Assembly (NCBI GenBank): GCA_029204225.1
Contig: MU835489.1
Span: forward strand, 1 to 38,680
Direction: 5' to 3'
Source of the DNA: Diphasiastrum complanatum
Taxonomy: Eukaryota; Streptophyta; Lycopodiopsida; Lycopodiales; Lycopodiaceae
DNA: 38,680 nt
Part shown: one piece after another, positions 9,606 to 21,519 of the stretch
Numbering within the stretch: the first letter of the stretch is position 1
Layout: every line of letters begins with the position of its first letter
Notes under the pieces: generated by a model
What the model was told of the DNA's origin: nothing
The model's database searches: none
The model's input: the letters and a program-made list of their open reading frames with translations, nothing else
Made by a program: the position numbers and the translations under genes

Positions 9606-12600
9606 CTGAACATATCCACATATGCCAAGACAAGGACAATGGGTCTTGGACTTTGGGATGGTTTATGTCCAAACCATTGTTCATAAGACGTTCTCCCATT
9701 CAATGCCTTTGTGGGCGATCTATTGATTCGAAAGGTGGATCAATATCACCGCCGGCCGAGCAACAACGATGTGTGCATATTTTGGTATGGGATAGGGTGA
9801 GGATGAGCAGAACCACCGGCTTTTGCAGTGGGTGCGGCCGTTGCTACAGCAGATAAGGTTCTGCTGCGATTGTCCGACTCATAGCTTCGTTCTACGAAGA
9901 CAAAAGCACAGAAGATCGAGCTTTAGATCAAGTAACGACTTGCAATACTCAGTATGATCTTAGTAGTAGACCTTACACAGGGCTGCACACTGCACGTCAG
10001 AAGCAAAGTTCGGCGTCCATTTTTCTTATCATCCTGTCAATAAAGGATCTCAATTGATATCTAAATGGTGATAACTTCTGCTTGCGGGAGCCAATGATGT
10101 TGCCATGATTCAGATGGCAGATGTTGGTGTTGGTATACGTGGGCAATAACGCCGAGCAGTTATGGCATCTGATTTTGCAATAGGGCAATTTAGACTGTCA
10201 AATCTACTTTTACTGGTCTATGGTCATTAGAATTATCAAAGGCTGGCCTACATGGTGCTGTATAATTTCTATCACAATGCAGTGTTTGTAATGATGATGC
10301 TTTGGTAACTTCATGGTCTTTTTTAGCTTTTTCCGTTGTAGACTTTACAGCAAAAACAGTCATGATAGGCAAAACCAAAGTAATGGAAAAAGTAGTGTAG
10401 CAGTTCACAGAGAGACTATCAAACGTGATCAGAATTTCACCATGCTGCACTAATTTTCAGCAACAACGGCTACGAAGGCTAGGATATTACTGGCCAGAAT
10501 TCGCATTGATAATCTTTTTGACATTGTAACGTAGGTGAAGCGGAGAAAGAGCACCTATTTCTGTTTACTTGCCCTCACTATGTCATTATCATTGTGCTAT
10601 ATCATTGCATGTTCTTTGACCTTGCCATGCGAATTGGGCTATTCCTTTCTAACTAAGATCATGGTTGCCTCAGCAAATTTGTAACTTTCTTGAGACTCTC
10701 CTTTATGAGAGATAACGTAGCTAAGCATTAGTAAACATCTTTATGGCTTTGTCGCCATGTTAATCTCGTGATGTGAAATATCAAGTATCTAATAGAGGCA
10801 TATGTCTTGAATGTAGGGACATATTGTATGAAGCTTTCTCACCCCAGTCAACCATCTTTGATTGGAAACTTGTGTACTTCAACCATTCTTTGATCTATAC
10901 TTCAATTCCAACCATTGTTGTGGGCATATTGGACAAAGATGTCAGTCAAAAAACATGACTACGTTTTCCTACCCTATGAAGGCTACAGTTAGCTTCTTTT
11001 TTGGTTGACAATGCTGGATACTTTATGGCAAAGTCCGGTTCTCTTTTATGTTTCCTTTTTTACGTACCCACAAAGTGATGTGGATATGTGGAGCCTTGGA
11101 AGCTTGTGGTTGATTGAAATAGTCTTATTAGTCAATCTTCACTTACTTATAAATGTCAGAAACTAGAAACTGGACATGGATAACTCATATTGCAATATGG
11201 GGTTCCTACATACATGTGCCTCTTCATTTTGGACTCAATAACTACTACAAATTTTCTGCCTCATTACTGGTTCTGTCATTGAGCTTAATTTTGTGTGATC
11301 GTTTCCTAGTTTTGAGGGTCTGATTTGCAAACATTACTTCATGTTTCACTCACTATCCTTCATTAAAGTTTTTCTAATGTGCTTTTTCGTGTTTCTTTGT
11401 TTCTTGATATTTCAAAAACTTACAGTGCAATGTTAGCAATATGTGTAGATGTGGTCCATGCTTGGTCTTGGTTCAAAAAAAAATTTCATCACACCCTATC
11501 ATATCATTGGATCAGGACGCTATTGGCTAGTCTAAGACAAGTGGCACTTTTGCCTCGCTTCTGTTGTGAATTGATAAGGCAATGGGTTTGGCCTACAGAT
11601 ATCCACATTGCTAGAGAAGCTGAGGTGTTATATGGAACGCACAACAACCATTGCTCCTTTGTAAAAACTGCATAGCCATATCTGATACCATACTACATTA
11701 GATTGTTTTGCACATTGCAAATCTAATTTTTGTTTAGTTTCATATTGCCCATTATTCTCAGCCTGCTCTTAGAGTCATGAGAATAGCCCATGTGAAGTTC
11801 AGTTTTTTCAAGTCCCCTTCTTTTGGGGCAAACCATCTTCCATGTAACCAATTAAAATATAACATTAATGGCTTATTGAGATTTCTCAAAGATGTGCATA
11901 TTTCATGCACCAAAAGCAAAAAGCTCCTATACAAAATAGTATTTAGTGGAAGGTTGTAAATCTCGATAGATTCTATGGTAAGAATGAAGCTGTGTATAAT
12001 AAACTAAAAAAGAAATCTTTTATAGTATTGACTTTTAAGAACTGCAACATTTAAAAATATGCTGAAGATGCAAAATTGTTCCATGGTAATAAGTTCAATT
12101 TCTGCTATGGGGTTTTAGCTGGTGTTGAGTGGCTCTTTTATTGGAGATTAATGCAACCACTTCTCAATTACTACTTTTATATAAAGCAGGGATGTAACGG
12201 TTGTACTACTTGCTCTGCCTTAGAGCAGATTATATTGAACTGTCATTTTTATTTGACACGCTTGGAGTTTGTAGTATAAAAGCTTCCCCTGCCTTAGAAC
12301 ATTCATTTTGGTTGAGACAATTTTTTGTGCAATGAACATTAGGCTTTCTTGATGGTAATGCTAAAGTTGAAGCCATATAAACTTGGACCCAGATTTAGTC
12401 ACTCATGGTCATTTGTGAAATCCAAGGCTCAAGTTTTTATCTTTTTTTGCATTTTGGAAATATAGGCTTTTATGTGCATAGGTAGGAAGACTCCTTCCTA
12501 AAATTTCAGTTCTTAAGAAGTGAGACTTGATGTGTGCTTCACTTAGAATGAACAAAACATGCTTATGTTGTGCTTACTAAAGCTTATTCGTGCTTAGGAT

Positions 12601-13529
12601 TTTTTTATCATTTCGTAAACATCAGGCTTCTTAATGAGGCTTGGTATATTATGAACGCATTTTTGTAGATCTTCAGTAGTTGTGACTTGGTAAATACTCA
12701 ACAAGGCATCATCCTAGTTTGTACAAGGTTTATTAGGGGCATGAAATCTTGGTTATTATACACATAATGTCCTCTTTCTCTTGTTTAAAAACTTATCAGA
12801 GGTGTTCTTGCAAAAGAAAAACTCAAGCTTAGCTAGTGATTGTGAGAAGAAATGACTTTACACTCTTAAGTAGCACTAACCACCTCAAAACATTTATTCC
12901 TTTGTCAATGTTTGTATGTTGAATAACACCATAGTAATGAGGCTTAGGTTCCTTGACCACAATCATTTGTTTGTTGAACCTCATCTAGCTTCAAGAAACC
13001 AAAAAAAAAAGACAAATAAAACAAAGCAAATAAGTTTCTCACTACAATTTTTCAATAACAACTTTAATCATAATTGTACTTTATTGTTTTCAAGGATGTA
13101 CTAAAGTTCTCCCACATATACATAAATGTAACTCGGCTAAAAGAAAGAACAAAACCAACAAATGAAACCTATGTCATCTTTACTAAGACAAAGAAACTTT
13201 ATTTTATTAATGACGAAATAAATTCTATAAAAAAATATACATGTATGTCCTTACTATGTTTTATAAAACAAACCTACTTGAAATTACTTTTTAACCAAGG
13301 CAAGGCCATGTGGCCTTGGCCACTAACCCCTTGGTTTTTTTTGCAACGTGTGGTCAGTTATATACAACATATGTACAACCTAACAATGGACAATGTCATG
13401 TGAGAGTTAAGTCCCTAAGATGGCACTTTGTAGTTTTGGGACCACCACTACTTAGGATATAATAGTAGCATCTCATTATTTTTTACAAATTTGATTAATT
13501 GTAATTTTTAGCCCTTAAGAAAGAAAGTT

Positions 13530-13625
13530 CTCATGGATGGAATTTTGAGAATACTTAACCCTCATGAATGGAATCTTGAAAATACATATGAAATCTTGAA
13601 AATACATAGCCCTCACAAATAGAAT
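13530..13625 (+). repeat. Degenerate tandem repeat, about 31-bp unit
   Basis: Units starting CTCATGGATGGAATTTTGAG (13530) and CTCATGAATGGAATCTTGAA (13561) align. The second has an internal duplication of AAATCTTGAAAATACAT, and a third truncated unit starts CTCACAAATAGAATC (13611). Confidence 0.6.
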
Positions 13626-14074
13626 CATTAACAAAACCTGAAAATGATTTTTTTCTCTTTCTTTTAAGATTTTAGCGAGACACATTATGTAGGTTAATGT
13701 GTGTTTGTCGAGGATATAATGGCTCTCCCTCTCCTCTCGCAACTACCGCAACCCAAAAAGTGGAGACTTGCCAAATTCCAATATATCCTTACAATGGGCC
13801 CCTAAACAATGATAAATCAATTTACCAAATCTATCAAAACTTGTACCAACATTAACAAATCTTAGTGGGTGTGTATCTTTTTCAATATGGACTTTTATAG
13901 CTTGTTAGCTAGGTAATATTTATAAAGGGCACTTTTTAATTATTCAATATATTTTTATTTTGGCTCAAAAAATTTGAGAGAATCGTTTATTGTAGGTAAA
14001 GGTGTGCAAAGGTGTCTACTCAAGGGTAAAGGAGTAAAGGCATGCTCGAAGGACTTTTGAAGTGTGAGGGCAAA

Positions 14075-14079
14075 GTGTT
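14075..14079 (+). repeat. Target-site duplication GTGTT, 5' copy
   Basis: The five bases GTGTT directly precede the 5' LTR of Copia-3 and are repeated at 20156-20160 directly after its 3' LTR, as expected for copia integration. Confidence 0.95.
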
Positions 14080-14761
14080 TGTTAAAAATTCACAATTCTA
14101 GCTTGACTAGTTTTGGTCATATGACTTGTAAATAGTTAGATGGTCATGATGTGGCTTGTCACACGTGCCAAATAGCATAGGATTCCATTCATAAGGATGT
14201 TCTCAAGTAGACCTAAGTGTTAGAACCTTTGGAATGAGTCCAAATTATGCTTAGATACAAGGGAGAAAAAATAGGAGCTATTTTTGGTAGTTTTTGCATT
14301 GTTGAGGGATCTTCAAGATTCCAACCCTAACTTGGTAGGGATGAAAGATCCACCAAAATTAGAATTAGGGATAAGTTTAGGGCTACTCATACCTGCCCAA
14401 AACCGTGATGGATCATGTATATATAGGTGATGATATCTCACCAAAATCAATCAAGCGATTTCATGTTTTTTCTCTCATGATGGTGCAATTGCTCTCTATG
14501 TTCATAATTGTTTGAGTACTTGTGATTACTAATGATTATAGGATTGAATGTAGGTCTGGTGTACAGTACTCAGACTGTGGGAGGCCGTACTTTCACACGT
14601 GTGAAGCCTTCTTCAAGGATTTGGGCCATTTAATGAGGTTCAAGCATAGATTTTTGATGGATTTTGATGGTTCAACTTGTGCTAATCTTATGAAATCATA
14701 ATCTATTGTTTCCCTCATCATTTCAAGTGTTTTAGGATCCTTATTTGCTGTAATTTTTACA
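14080..14761 (+). repeat. Copia-3 5' LTR (682 bp)
   Basis: It starts TGTTAAAAATTC and ends TAATTTTTACA, giving near-inverted termini (TG...CA). It is 81 bp longer than the 3' LTR: a segment at about 14305-14386 is absent from the downstream copy. A TATA-box candidate is at 14418-14425. Confidence 0.95.
14418..14425 (+). promoter_or_regulatory. TATA box candidate in Copia-3 5' LTR
   Basis: TATATATA within GTATATATAGG lies roughly mid-LTR, where the U3/R promoter of copia elements is expected. The matching site in the 3' LTR (19812-19819) reads TAAAAATA, so the motif is lost there. Confidence 0.6.
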
Positions 14762-14773
14762 TGGTATCAAAGC
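14762..14773 (+). other. Copia-3 primer-binding site (initiator tRNA-Met type)
   Basis: TGGTATCAAAGC directly follows the LTR-terminal CA. It differs at one base from TGGTATCAGAGC, the usual complement of the 3' end of initiator tRNA-Met that primes minus-strand synthesis in many plant copia elements. Confidence 0.9.
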
Positions 14774-15572
14774 CTAAAGGCTGAAATGAGCTAAATCCTT
14801 GGTTTTCATTCAATTTGATCACAATTTTTGATCTAAATCTTGTGTAGATTGGATCTTAGCATCTAGTATTGATTCTAGAACTCAAAGTGAGTCAAATACA
14901 TTGGAGATTGCTGTTGTGTGACTTCATTTGCAGGTGTTTAGGTGTCTAAAACCAGAGGCAAAGTTGAATTCAATTCACATTACCAAGATAGCAAGTTTTG
15001 CTTGCTCCAAGCATTGATTTCTAAGCGAGTTTTGGAGGTGATTTCATAGAGGAGGCTTTCTAGCATTCAAGGAGAGGGAAGATCAGAGTTTTGGTGACTC
15101 TTCAAGGCTGTTCTAAGGTGTAGTAGGCACCTCCTAAAGTGATTTAGGTTCATTCCAACCATTGCTTGACTTATGCACCAAATTAGATCAATTTTTCATC
15201 AATTTTGATCATTTTCTGCTTGTGATTGGATAGTAGATTGTGTTGCATCCTCATTAAGTTCCATTTAGATCTTTTACAAGTGATTTTGGAAGTATATTAG
15301 GTTGCTGAAATTCACTCTTGATCAGATCATTTGGAAGCTTTAATGTTCTTTATAGAAAGAGGGGCAATTCTACTAGTATTGTCTACTTCAATCAAGCAAG
15401 TGCATTGTTTCTAGTATTCTATGATTTGATTTTGTTAGAGATCATTCTTAGATCTTTATAGGAAGTCTATTACTGATCTTTTCAGGTCCCTAAGAAGTGG
15501 GATAAGGTAGACCTTCAATCAAATCAATAGAAGTAACCTTCATTTGTGTCAAGTCCTTGATTAGGAGACTAG
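14774..15572 (+). other. Copia-3 untranslated leader
   Basis: About 800 bp between the PBS and the gag ATG without a coding signature. Its position suggests packaging or dimerisation signals, but I recognise none. Confidence 0.6.
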
Positions 15573-16031
15573 ATGGCATTTATAAATGCATATCTTTTGG
15601 ATACTAATGAAAGGCTCAACAAAACTAACTATTCAATATGGAAAGTTAGAATGGAATCCATCATGATCATAAAAGATCTGATGGAAATTGTAAATGGTAA
15701 GGAGGGTGAACCTATTCATCCTCAAGAAAAAGCCAAATACATCAAGAGGTGCAATGTTGCACTACATTGCATAAAAATGAATGTTGCAAATGAACTCTTA
15801 AGAGAGGTAGGAGATTGCACTTTAGCTCAAGATGCTTGGGAGACTTTGAAAAAGGTCTATGAATCCAAGAACCAAACTAGAATGTTAGCTTTGAAGAATC
15901 AAATCTATAGAAGCTATCAAAAGAAAGGAGAGAGTGCACATACTTTTGTCCTAAGAGTAAAGGAATTGAACAAAGAGCTAGCCTTTATAGTGATCCTATC
16001 AAGGATGAAGAGCTTGTTCAACTCATATTGA
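15573..16031 (+). pseudogene. Copia-3 gag, 5' part, ended early by a frameshift
   Basis: Gag forms the virus-like particle and packages element RNA. The ATG at 15573 opens MAFINAYLLDTNERLNKTNY, then SIWKVRMESI, the DUF4219-type start of copia gag. The UBN2 region follows (LLREVGDCTLAQDAWETLKK, RSYQKKGESAHTFVLRVKEL). At about residue 138 (genome 15984-15990) the frame is lost: the matching continuation, DPIKDEELVQLILNGLSFEF, lies in the next frame and joins the pol ORF. The distance from this ATG to the pol stop is 3968 bases, two more than a multiple of three, so one base is missing (or two were gained). The 152-residue product lacks the nucleocapsid. Confidence 0.9.
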
Positions 16032-19000
16032 ATGGACTAAGCTTTGAATTTGACAATTTGGTTCAGGGATATGCAATTATGGGTAAGCTACCCATACTTG
16101 AAGAACTCCAAGGCACACTCATGGCCGAGGAATCAAGAAGGAGCCAAATGCAAGAGAGGATGGATAGGCTTTCCATCCAAGGTGGAGATGACCAAGCTCT
16201 CTTCACCAAAGGCAAAGGCAAGTCCAAAGGCAAAGTATCAACATTCAAGAAGTCTACAAATCTTGAGGATCAAGAAGGACCCTCAAAGGCATCTCCATCA
16301 ACCACCAAAGTCAAGAAGGACAAATCAAAGGTGAAGTGCTACTATTGTAGCAAGATGGGGCATTATGCCTCGGAATGCTTCAAGAGGAAGCAAGATCAAA
16401 GCCAAGCCAACATGAGCAAAGAGGAGGAGGAGGAGAGTTCATATGAAGACTCTCTCATGATGTCCATATTTTCTTCAACAAGCTTCAAAGGAGAAGATCC
16501 TTGGTGGATTGACTCGGGTGCTAGTTCACACATGACTAGTAAAAGGGAGTTTTTCTCTTCTCTCTTATCTTATGATGGACCTATAAAGTCTATCTATACA
16601 GCAAATGATGAAGCTTGTAAGATTGAAGGAGTTGGTAGCATTCCCCTTTGCTTAGGATCTTCCAAAAAGATCAACATAGAAGGTGTTTTGTACATTCCTA
16701 CAATAACAAAGAATCTACTAAGTGTTGGCCAAATGGTAGACAATGGTTTCAATGTTGACTTTGCTTCAAATGAATGTTTCATCAAGAAGAAGGGTAAGAT
16801 AGTGGCTAAGGGCACTAGACTTGGCAAACTTTATAAGTTGGATGCATTTGTGGATACTAATGTTGTCATGTTGGCCGAGAAGAGCAAGATATCTACCTTT
16901 ACTTTATGGCACAAAAGACTTGGACATGTCAACTCGGGTTCCATGGAGGCTATGATCAAGGAGGAGTATGCTTTAGGCCTACCAAGGTCTATTGGGAAGG
17001 AAGACAAGGTTTGTGAAGCTTGTGCCTTATCCAAGGCACATAAGAAGGTGTTTCCTAACTCCATCACAAAGTCATCTCATCCTCTTGAACTCATACACTC
17101 GGATGTGCACATTGTTAGCACCAAATCTAATGGAGGTTCATCCATGTTTTTAACCTTCATTGATGACTACTCAAGATATTGTTGGGTGTTCTTACTTTCC
17201 TTCAAGTCTCAAGTATTTGATATTTTTGTAAAGTTCAAGTTGTTTGTGGAAAAGCATCATAATCATAGCATCAAGATTCTTAGAAGTGACAATGGTGGAG
17301 AATTCATCTCCAATGAGTTCAAGGCCTTTTGTGAGGAGGAAGGGATCAAGAAAGAGACTTCTTGTCCTTACACTCCTCAACAAAATGGATTTGCTGAAAG
17401 AAGGAATAGAACATTATGTGAATGTTCTAAGGCTTTAAGATTAGATGCTTGTTTGCCCAAATCCTTTTGGGGTGAGTCTCTTGTATGTGCAAACTACTTG
17501 ATGAATAGGGTGTCTTGCAAAGCAATTGAAGGCAAAACTCCTTATGAGATGTTGTATGGAAAGAAACCCAATCTTAATCACTTGAAAGTTTTTGGGTGTA
17601 TATGTTATGTACATGTGCCATTGGAAACAAGAACCAAGGAGGATCCATCTTCCACAAGAGGGATCATGCTTGGATATGCAAGCTCAAGCAAGGGCTACAA
17701 AGTCTATCTCCCATCCTTGAACAAATTTGTTGTTTCAAGGGATGTCATCTTTGATGAACATCATATGCATATGCTTGAAGAAGGCTCAAGTGCTCCAACA
17801 ATCAAGAAGAAGATGGCCGAGGAGCAAGATCTTGGTTTTGAGGAGGAGCTCATGGAGGAGCAAGCACCAAACCCACCTATCACACCAAGGAGATCTTCAA
17901 GGGCAAAAGTGGAGCCATCAAGGCTCACATATCAAGGCAAAGGACAGCAAGTTGAGGGTATCTCATCCACTTCTTATGCTTTATCTAGTTTTGAAGAACC
18001 ATCTAATGTTGAAGATGCATTGAACTCCAAAGAATGGTATAAAGCTATGTTGGATGAGTATGATGCCGTGATTGAGAATGAAACTTGGTTGCTTGTTGAG
18101 AGACCTCAAAGGAATGTAATAGGATGCAAGTGGGTCTTCAAGCTTAAGTTGAATGCAAATGGTAGTGTTAACAAACATAAAGCAAGATTAGTTGCAAAAG
18201 GTTATGCTCAAGAGAGAGGGATAGACTATGAGGAAACTTTTGCACCCATGGCCAAGATGGTCACAATAAGGCTAATCATTGCACTTGCATCACATTTTGG
18301 ATGGATTCTATGTCAAATGGATGTCTCTAATGCTTTCTTGAATGGTTTTTTGGAAGAGGATATCTATATGGAGCAGCCACAAGGGTTCATCAAGCATGGA
18401 ATGGAGAACAAAGTATGCCATCTCCAAAGAAGCATCTACGGCTTGAAGCAAGCCTCGAGATCTTGGAATTCAAGACTACATTGCTATCTTATTTCACTTT
18501 CTTTTGTTCAAAGTGAATATGATCCCACTCTTTACATTAAGTTTGATGATGTTGGTATTGTACTTTTACTCATTTATGTAGATGACATCATCATTAGTGG
18601 AAATAGTGTTGATGGTATTGAAAAAATCAAGATAGATCTATCCTTAGAGTTCAAGATGGTAGATCTAGGGTGTCTTCACTTCATCTTAGGCATAGAAGTA
18701 CTTAGAGGGTCTGATTTTATCTTTATAAGTCAAGTAAACTATGCTCAAAGTCTTTTGAAGAAGTTTAAGATGGAAGTATGCAAAAGTGTTGACACACCAA
18801 TGGAGCAAGATGTAAAAGTGCCAAATGAAGATGATGAAAGATCCTTTATGGAAATCACTTTGTTTAGGCAACTTATAGGTTCCTTAATGTGGATCACTAT
18901 AACTAGACCAGATCTTAGCTTTAGTGTATGTAGGTTGAGTCAATCCATGCAAAAGCCATTGAATATCCATTGGAAAAAGTCTAAGAGGATTCTAAGATAC

Positions 19001-19540
19001 ATCTCGGGTACATTGGATTTTGGGATTCTATATAGAGGAGATGTGATTAACCTTCATGCATTTAGTGATTCAGATTTTGCAGGGGACAAGAGGGATAGGA
19101 AATCAACAAGTGCCTATTCAACTTTCATAGGAGAAGGTGTGGTTTCATGGCTTTCAAAAAAGCAAGAAACTATATCTCTATCTTCAACCGAGGCCGAGTA
19201 CAAAGCTTTGACAACCACTACAAAGGAGGTACTTTGGATCAAGAGATTATTGGTGGAACTAAAGATCATGGATTCAGAGGAGGCACCAATCATCTACAAT
19301 GACAATATATCAGCCCAACACCTTGCATCTAACCCAATCTTCCATGCAAGATCTAAGCACATTGAGATATGCCATCACTTTGTGAGAGAAATGGTGCAAG
19401 CCAAGGAGATTTCTTTGGAGCATGTTCCAAGCAATGAATGTGTAGCTGATCTACTTACTAAAACACTTCAAAAGACACCTTTTATGAAGTTCAGATCATC
19501 ACTTGGAGTGATGAGTAAAGCAATGATTGAACCAAGCTAG
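16028..19540 (+). pseudogene. Copia-3 gag C-terminus + pol (PR-IN-RT-RNase H), otherwise open
   Basis: A 1170-residue open frame. In order: zinc knuckle CYYCSKMGHYASEC (residues 104-117, CX2CX4HX4C); aspartic protease WIDSGASSH (161-168); pre-integrase zinc site H295, H300, C329, C332; integrase DDE at D359, D421, E457 (D-x61-D-x35-E, SDNGGEF and QQNGFAERRN); copia linker; reverse transcriptase from KWVFKLK (701), first Asp in QMDVSNAFL (D765), YVDD at 850-853; RNase H DSDFAGD (1014-1020), SSTEAEY (1052-1058) and the closing HARSKHIE and DLLTKTL motifs. Every catalytic residue I can check is present. The first Met at 16028 lies inside gag and is not a natural start. Without the frameshift near 15987 this would be the usual single gag-pol of about 1320 codons. 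It cannot act autonomously as it stands, unless the break is bypassed. Confidence 0.93.
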
Positions 19541-19542
19541 AT

Positions 19543-19554
19543 AGTGAGGAGGAG
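19543..19554 (+). other. Copia-3 polypurine tract
   Basis: A G/A-rich run (GTGAGGAGGAG) lies between the pol stop and the TG of the 3' LTR, where the plus-strand primer is generated. One T interrupts it. Confidence 0.75.
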
Positions 19555-20155
19555 TGTTAAAAATTCACAATTCTAGCTTGACTAGTTTTGGTCATATGAC
19601 TTGTAAATAGTTAGATGGTCATGATGTGGCTTGTCACACGTGCCAAATAGCATAGGATTCCATTCATAAGGATGTTCTCAAGTAGACCTAAGTGTTAGAA
19701 CCTTTGGAATGAGTCCAAATTATGCTTAGATACAAGGGAGAAAAAATAGGAGCTATTTTTGGTAATTTTTGCATTGTTGTCCATACCTGCCCAAAACCGT
19801 GATGGATCAAGTAAAAATAGGTGATGATATCTCACCAAAATCAATCAAGCAATTTCATGTTTTTTCTCTCATAATGGTGCAATTGCTCTCTATGTTCATA
19901 ATTATTTGAGTACTTGTGATTACTAATGATTATAGGATTGAATGTAGGTCTGGTGTACAGTACTCAGACTGTGGGAGGCCGTACTTTCACACGTGTGAAG
20001 CCTTCTTCAAGGATTTGGGCCATTTAGTGAGGTTCAAGCATAGATTTTTGATGGATTTTGATGGTTCAACTTGTGATAATCTTATGAAATCATAATCTAT
20101 TGTTTCCCTCATCATTTGAAGTGTTTTAGGATCCTTATTTGCTATAATTTTTACA
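19555..20155 (+). repeat. Copia-3 3' LTR (601 bp), shortened and without TATA
   Basis: It aligns to the 5' LTR over its full length except for 81 missing bases after ...GCATTGTTG. It has about a dozen substitutions, many of them G in the 5' copy and A here, including two T to A changes that remove the TATATATA motif (19812-19819). Confidence 0.95.
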
Positions 20156-20160
20156 GTGTT
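20156..20160 (+). repeat. Target-site duplication GTGTT, 3' copy
   Basis: Perfect match to 14075-14079 directly after the terminal ACA of the 3' LTR. Confidence 0.95.
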
Positions 20161-20188
20161 GAGGGCATGGGAAGTTCAAGGTAGGGCG

Positions 20189-20840
20189 TGTGAAAAATTC
20201 AACTAGTTTAGTTGATCTATTTTGGCAATTTTGAGGCCAACATGAAATTTCAACTTAGAGATAGATTTATATTTGTCAATAAAGGCCTAAATAGTGTTTG
20301 TACTATTTTTTGCAAGTAGATAAATGGATGAGGTCGGATTTGGACTCATTCTAATTGGTTAGTTTTGATACATCTAGACTAGAATTTCTAAAAAAATTTA
20401 TGATGTACCAAGAAGTTATTATTTAGGACAAGTTTAGGGCAATTGTCCAAATGACATTTTAACAGCTATAAATAGTAGTAGTATCATGGAGAAATTACCT
20501 TTGTATTCTCATCTCTTTTGATTCTATGTCCATCTCATGTGTATTTCTCAAGATATCTTGATTTCTAGTGTGTCGAATGTCATTTTTGTTGTTGATCTTG
20601 CATCCACACATGTGAGGGACAATAGGCTACTGCTGTGAGGGACAGTAGGCTGCGGCTGTTGTACGGACAACTACAGTACCTTATTGTATCTAAGTGTTTA
20701 TGATCAGATCTTAGTGATTTATGCAATTCTAGCATGTGTAACGTGATGATTTCTATCTTGTAGCTAAATCTAGACGTGCACCCAAATAGGCCAAGATCTT
20801 GTTGATCCATTAAGTGCATTTTGAATCTGCTTTTTTCACA
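20189..20840 (+). repeat. Copia-4 5' LTR (about 652 bp)
   Basis: It begins TGTGAAAAATTCAAC, like the Copia-6 LTR start TGTGAAAGATTTCAAC, and ends TTCACA right before the PBS. A TATAAATA box lies at 20467-20474. No second LTR is in the window for comparison. Confidence 0.8.
20467..20474 (+). promoter_or_regulatory. TATA box candidate in Copia-4 LTR
   Basis: TATAAATA within GCTATAAATAG, at the position equivalent to the TATA box of the Copia-6 LTR. Confidence 0.55.
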
Positions 20841-20852
20841 TGGTATCAAAGC
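20841..20852 (+). other. Copia-4 primer-binding site
   Basis: TGGTATCAAAGC directly follows the LTR end, the same initiator tRNA-Met type as in Copia-3. Confidence 0.85.
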
Positions 20853-21404
20853 CAGTTGCAGGCCAAAGTTGGAGTATTGCCAAATATAGAGGTGGATTTA
20901 AGGGTGCCATAAATTCTATGTGGATTTGGAGGTGTTTCTAGCTCAAATCATGCATTTTCAAGTATAGAAAGTGGATCTTTGTGATCCAAGCATCAATTTA
21001 GTCAAATCACTTGGAGTAGGCCGATTTTTGAAACCACTTACTAGAATGTGGAACAAAAATTGCTCATGATTGTGGATGTTACATTCTATTAGTTGATATA
21101 TGAAGATTCTAACTTTTGCATTAAATTTTGCTTGATTCAATATTTTGCATTTTTGAAAGAATCCTAAATTTGATAGATTTCTTGATTTTAAGTTGCTGGA
21201 CTTTTTCAAGAGTGTGATTCAATCTTAGGTGTTAGCAAAATCTCATCATATTGTGTTTAGATCTATTGTGATCAAGAAAACAACATTCTATGTGCTAGAT
21301 TGTTTCCAAATCTTTGTGATTTCTTCTTGAGTTTCATTTGTTGATTTTCAAGAGAGTGCTAAGTGCATTGGAACAGGTTCAAAGAGAATATCAATCATTG
21401 CAAC
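20853..21404 (+). other. Copia-4 untranslated leader
   Basis: About 550 bp without coding signature. Its last 60 bases (AGTGCATTGGAAC... CATTGCAACATGGC) resemble the Copia-6 leader before the gag ATG. Confidence 0.6.
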
Positions 21405-21519
21405 ATGGCAACCTCAAGTGGCTTAGAGTTGGAAGGCAATGATAAGATGACATCAACAAATTATTCAACTTGGAAGGTGAGGATGGAGTCTTTGTTGGAG
21501 ATGAATGATTTGATGGATA
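21405..21519 (+). pseudogene. Copia-4 gag, first 38 codons only
   Basis: ATG at 21405 gives MATSSGLELEGNDKMTSTNY, then STWKVRMESLLEMNDLMD. This is the N-terminal copia gag segment, nearly the same as Copia-6 (MATSSGYMLEDNDRLTSSNY). It is truncated by insertion of Copia-5 at 21519/21520. Confidence 0.85.

Larger units (their letters stand above)
9297..14074. other. AT-rich region without identifiable genes
   Basis: About 4.8 kb. It starts with the probable 3' flank of the protease-like exons, then holds an inverted repeat (9511-9605) and a short degenerate tandem repeat (13530-13625). A plus-strand frame at 11379-11675 is fairly long, but its product shows no motif I recognise. Poly-A and poly-T runs are common. 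Nothing indicates RNA genes. Confidence 0.5.
14080..20155 (+). mobile_element. Copia-3: complete Ty1/copia LTR retrotransposon
   Basis: All landmarks are present: GTGTT target duplications, 5' LTR 14080-14761, PBS 14762-14773, leader, gag-pol 15573-19540, polypurine tract 19543-19554 and 3' LTR 19555-20155. Protein order (gag, PR, IN, RT, RNase H) is that of Ty1/copia. By eye the aligned LTR parts differ at about a dozen sites in roughly 600, so the insertion is fairly recent compared with its neighbours. One net frameshift in gag makes the copy non-autonomous. It sits 28 bp upstream of the Copia-4 LTR once the duplication is counted. Confidence 0.97.
20189..21519 (+). mobile_element. Copia-4: 5' end of a copia element cut by a nested insertion
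   Basis: Contains a 5' LTR, a tRNA-Met PBS, a leader and the first 38 or so codons of gag. The reading then stops matching copia gag exactly at a TG dinucleotide that begins the LTR of Copia-5. Leader and gag are closely similar to those of Copia-6, so both belong to one clade. The rest of Copia-4 should resume beyond the far end of Copia-5, outside this window. Confidence 0.85.

Noticed and set aside
11379-11675. 98-codon plus-strand frame
   Set aside because: Composition is plausible but no family signature, splice support or repeat context could be seen.
13301-13318. Palindrome CAAGGCCATGTGGCCTTG
   Set aside because: Only 8-bp arms, with no neighbouring structure or T-run to make it a terminator or functional hairpin.
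15981-16031. Programmed frameshift between gag and pol in Copia-3
   Set aside because: The shift lies in mid-gag before the zinc knuckle, not at a gag/pol boundary, and copia elements of this type use one frame. A base deletion is simpler.
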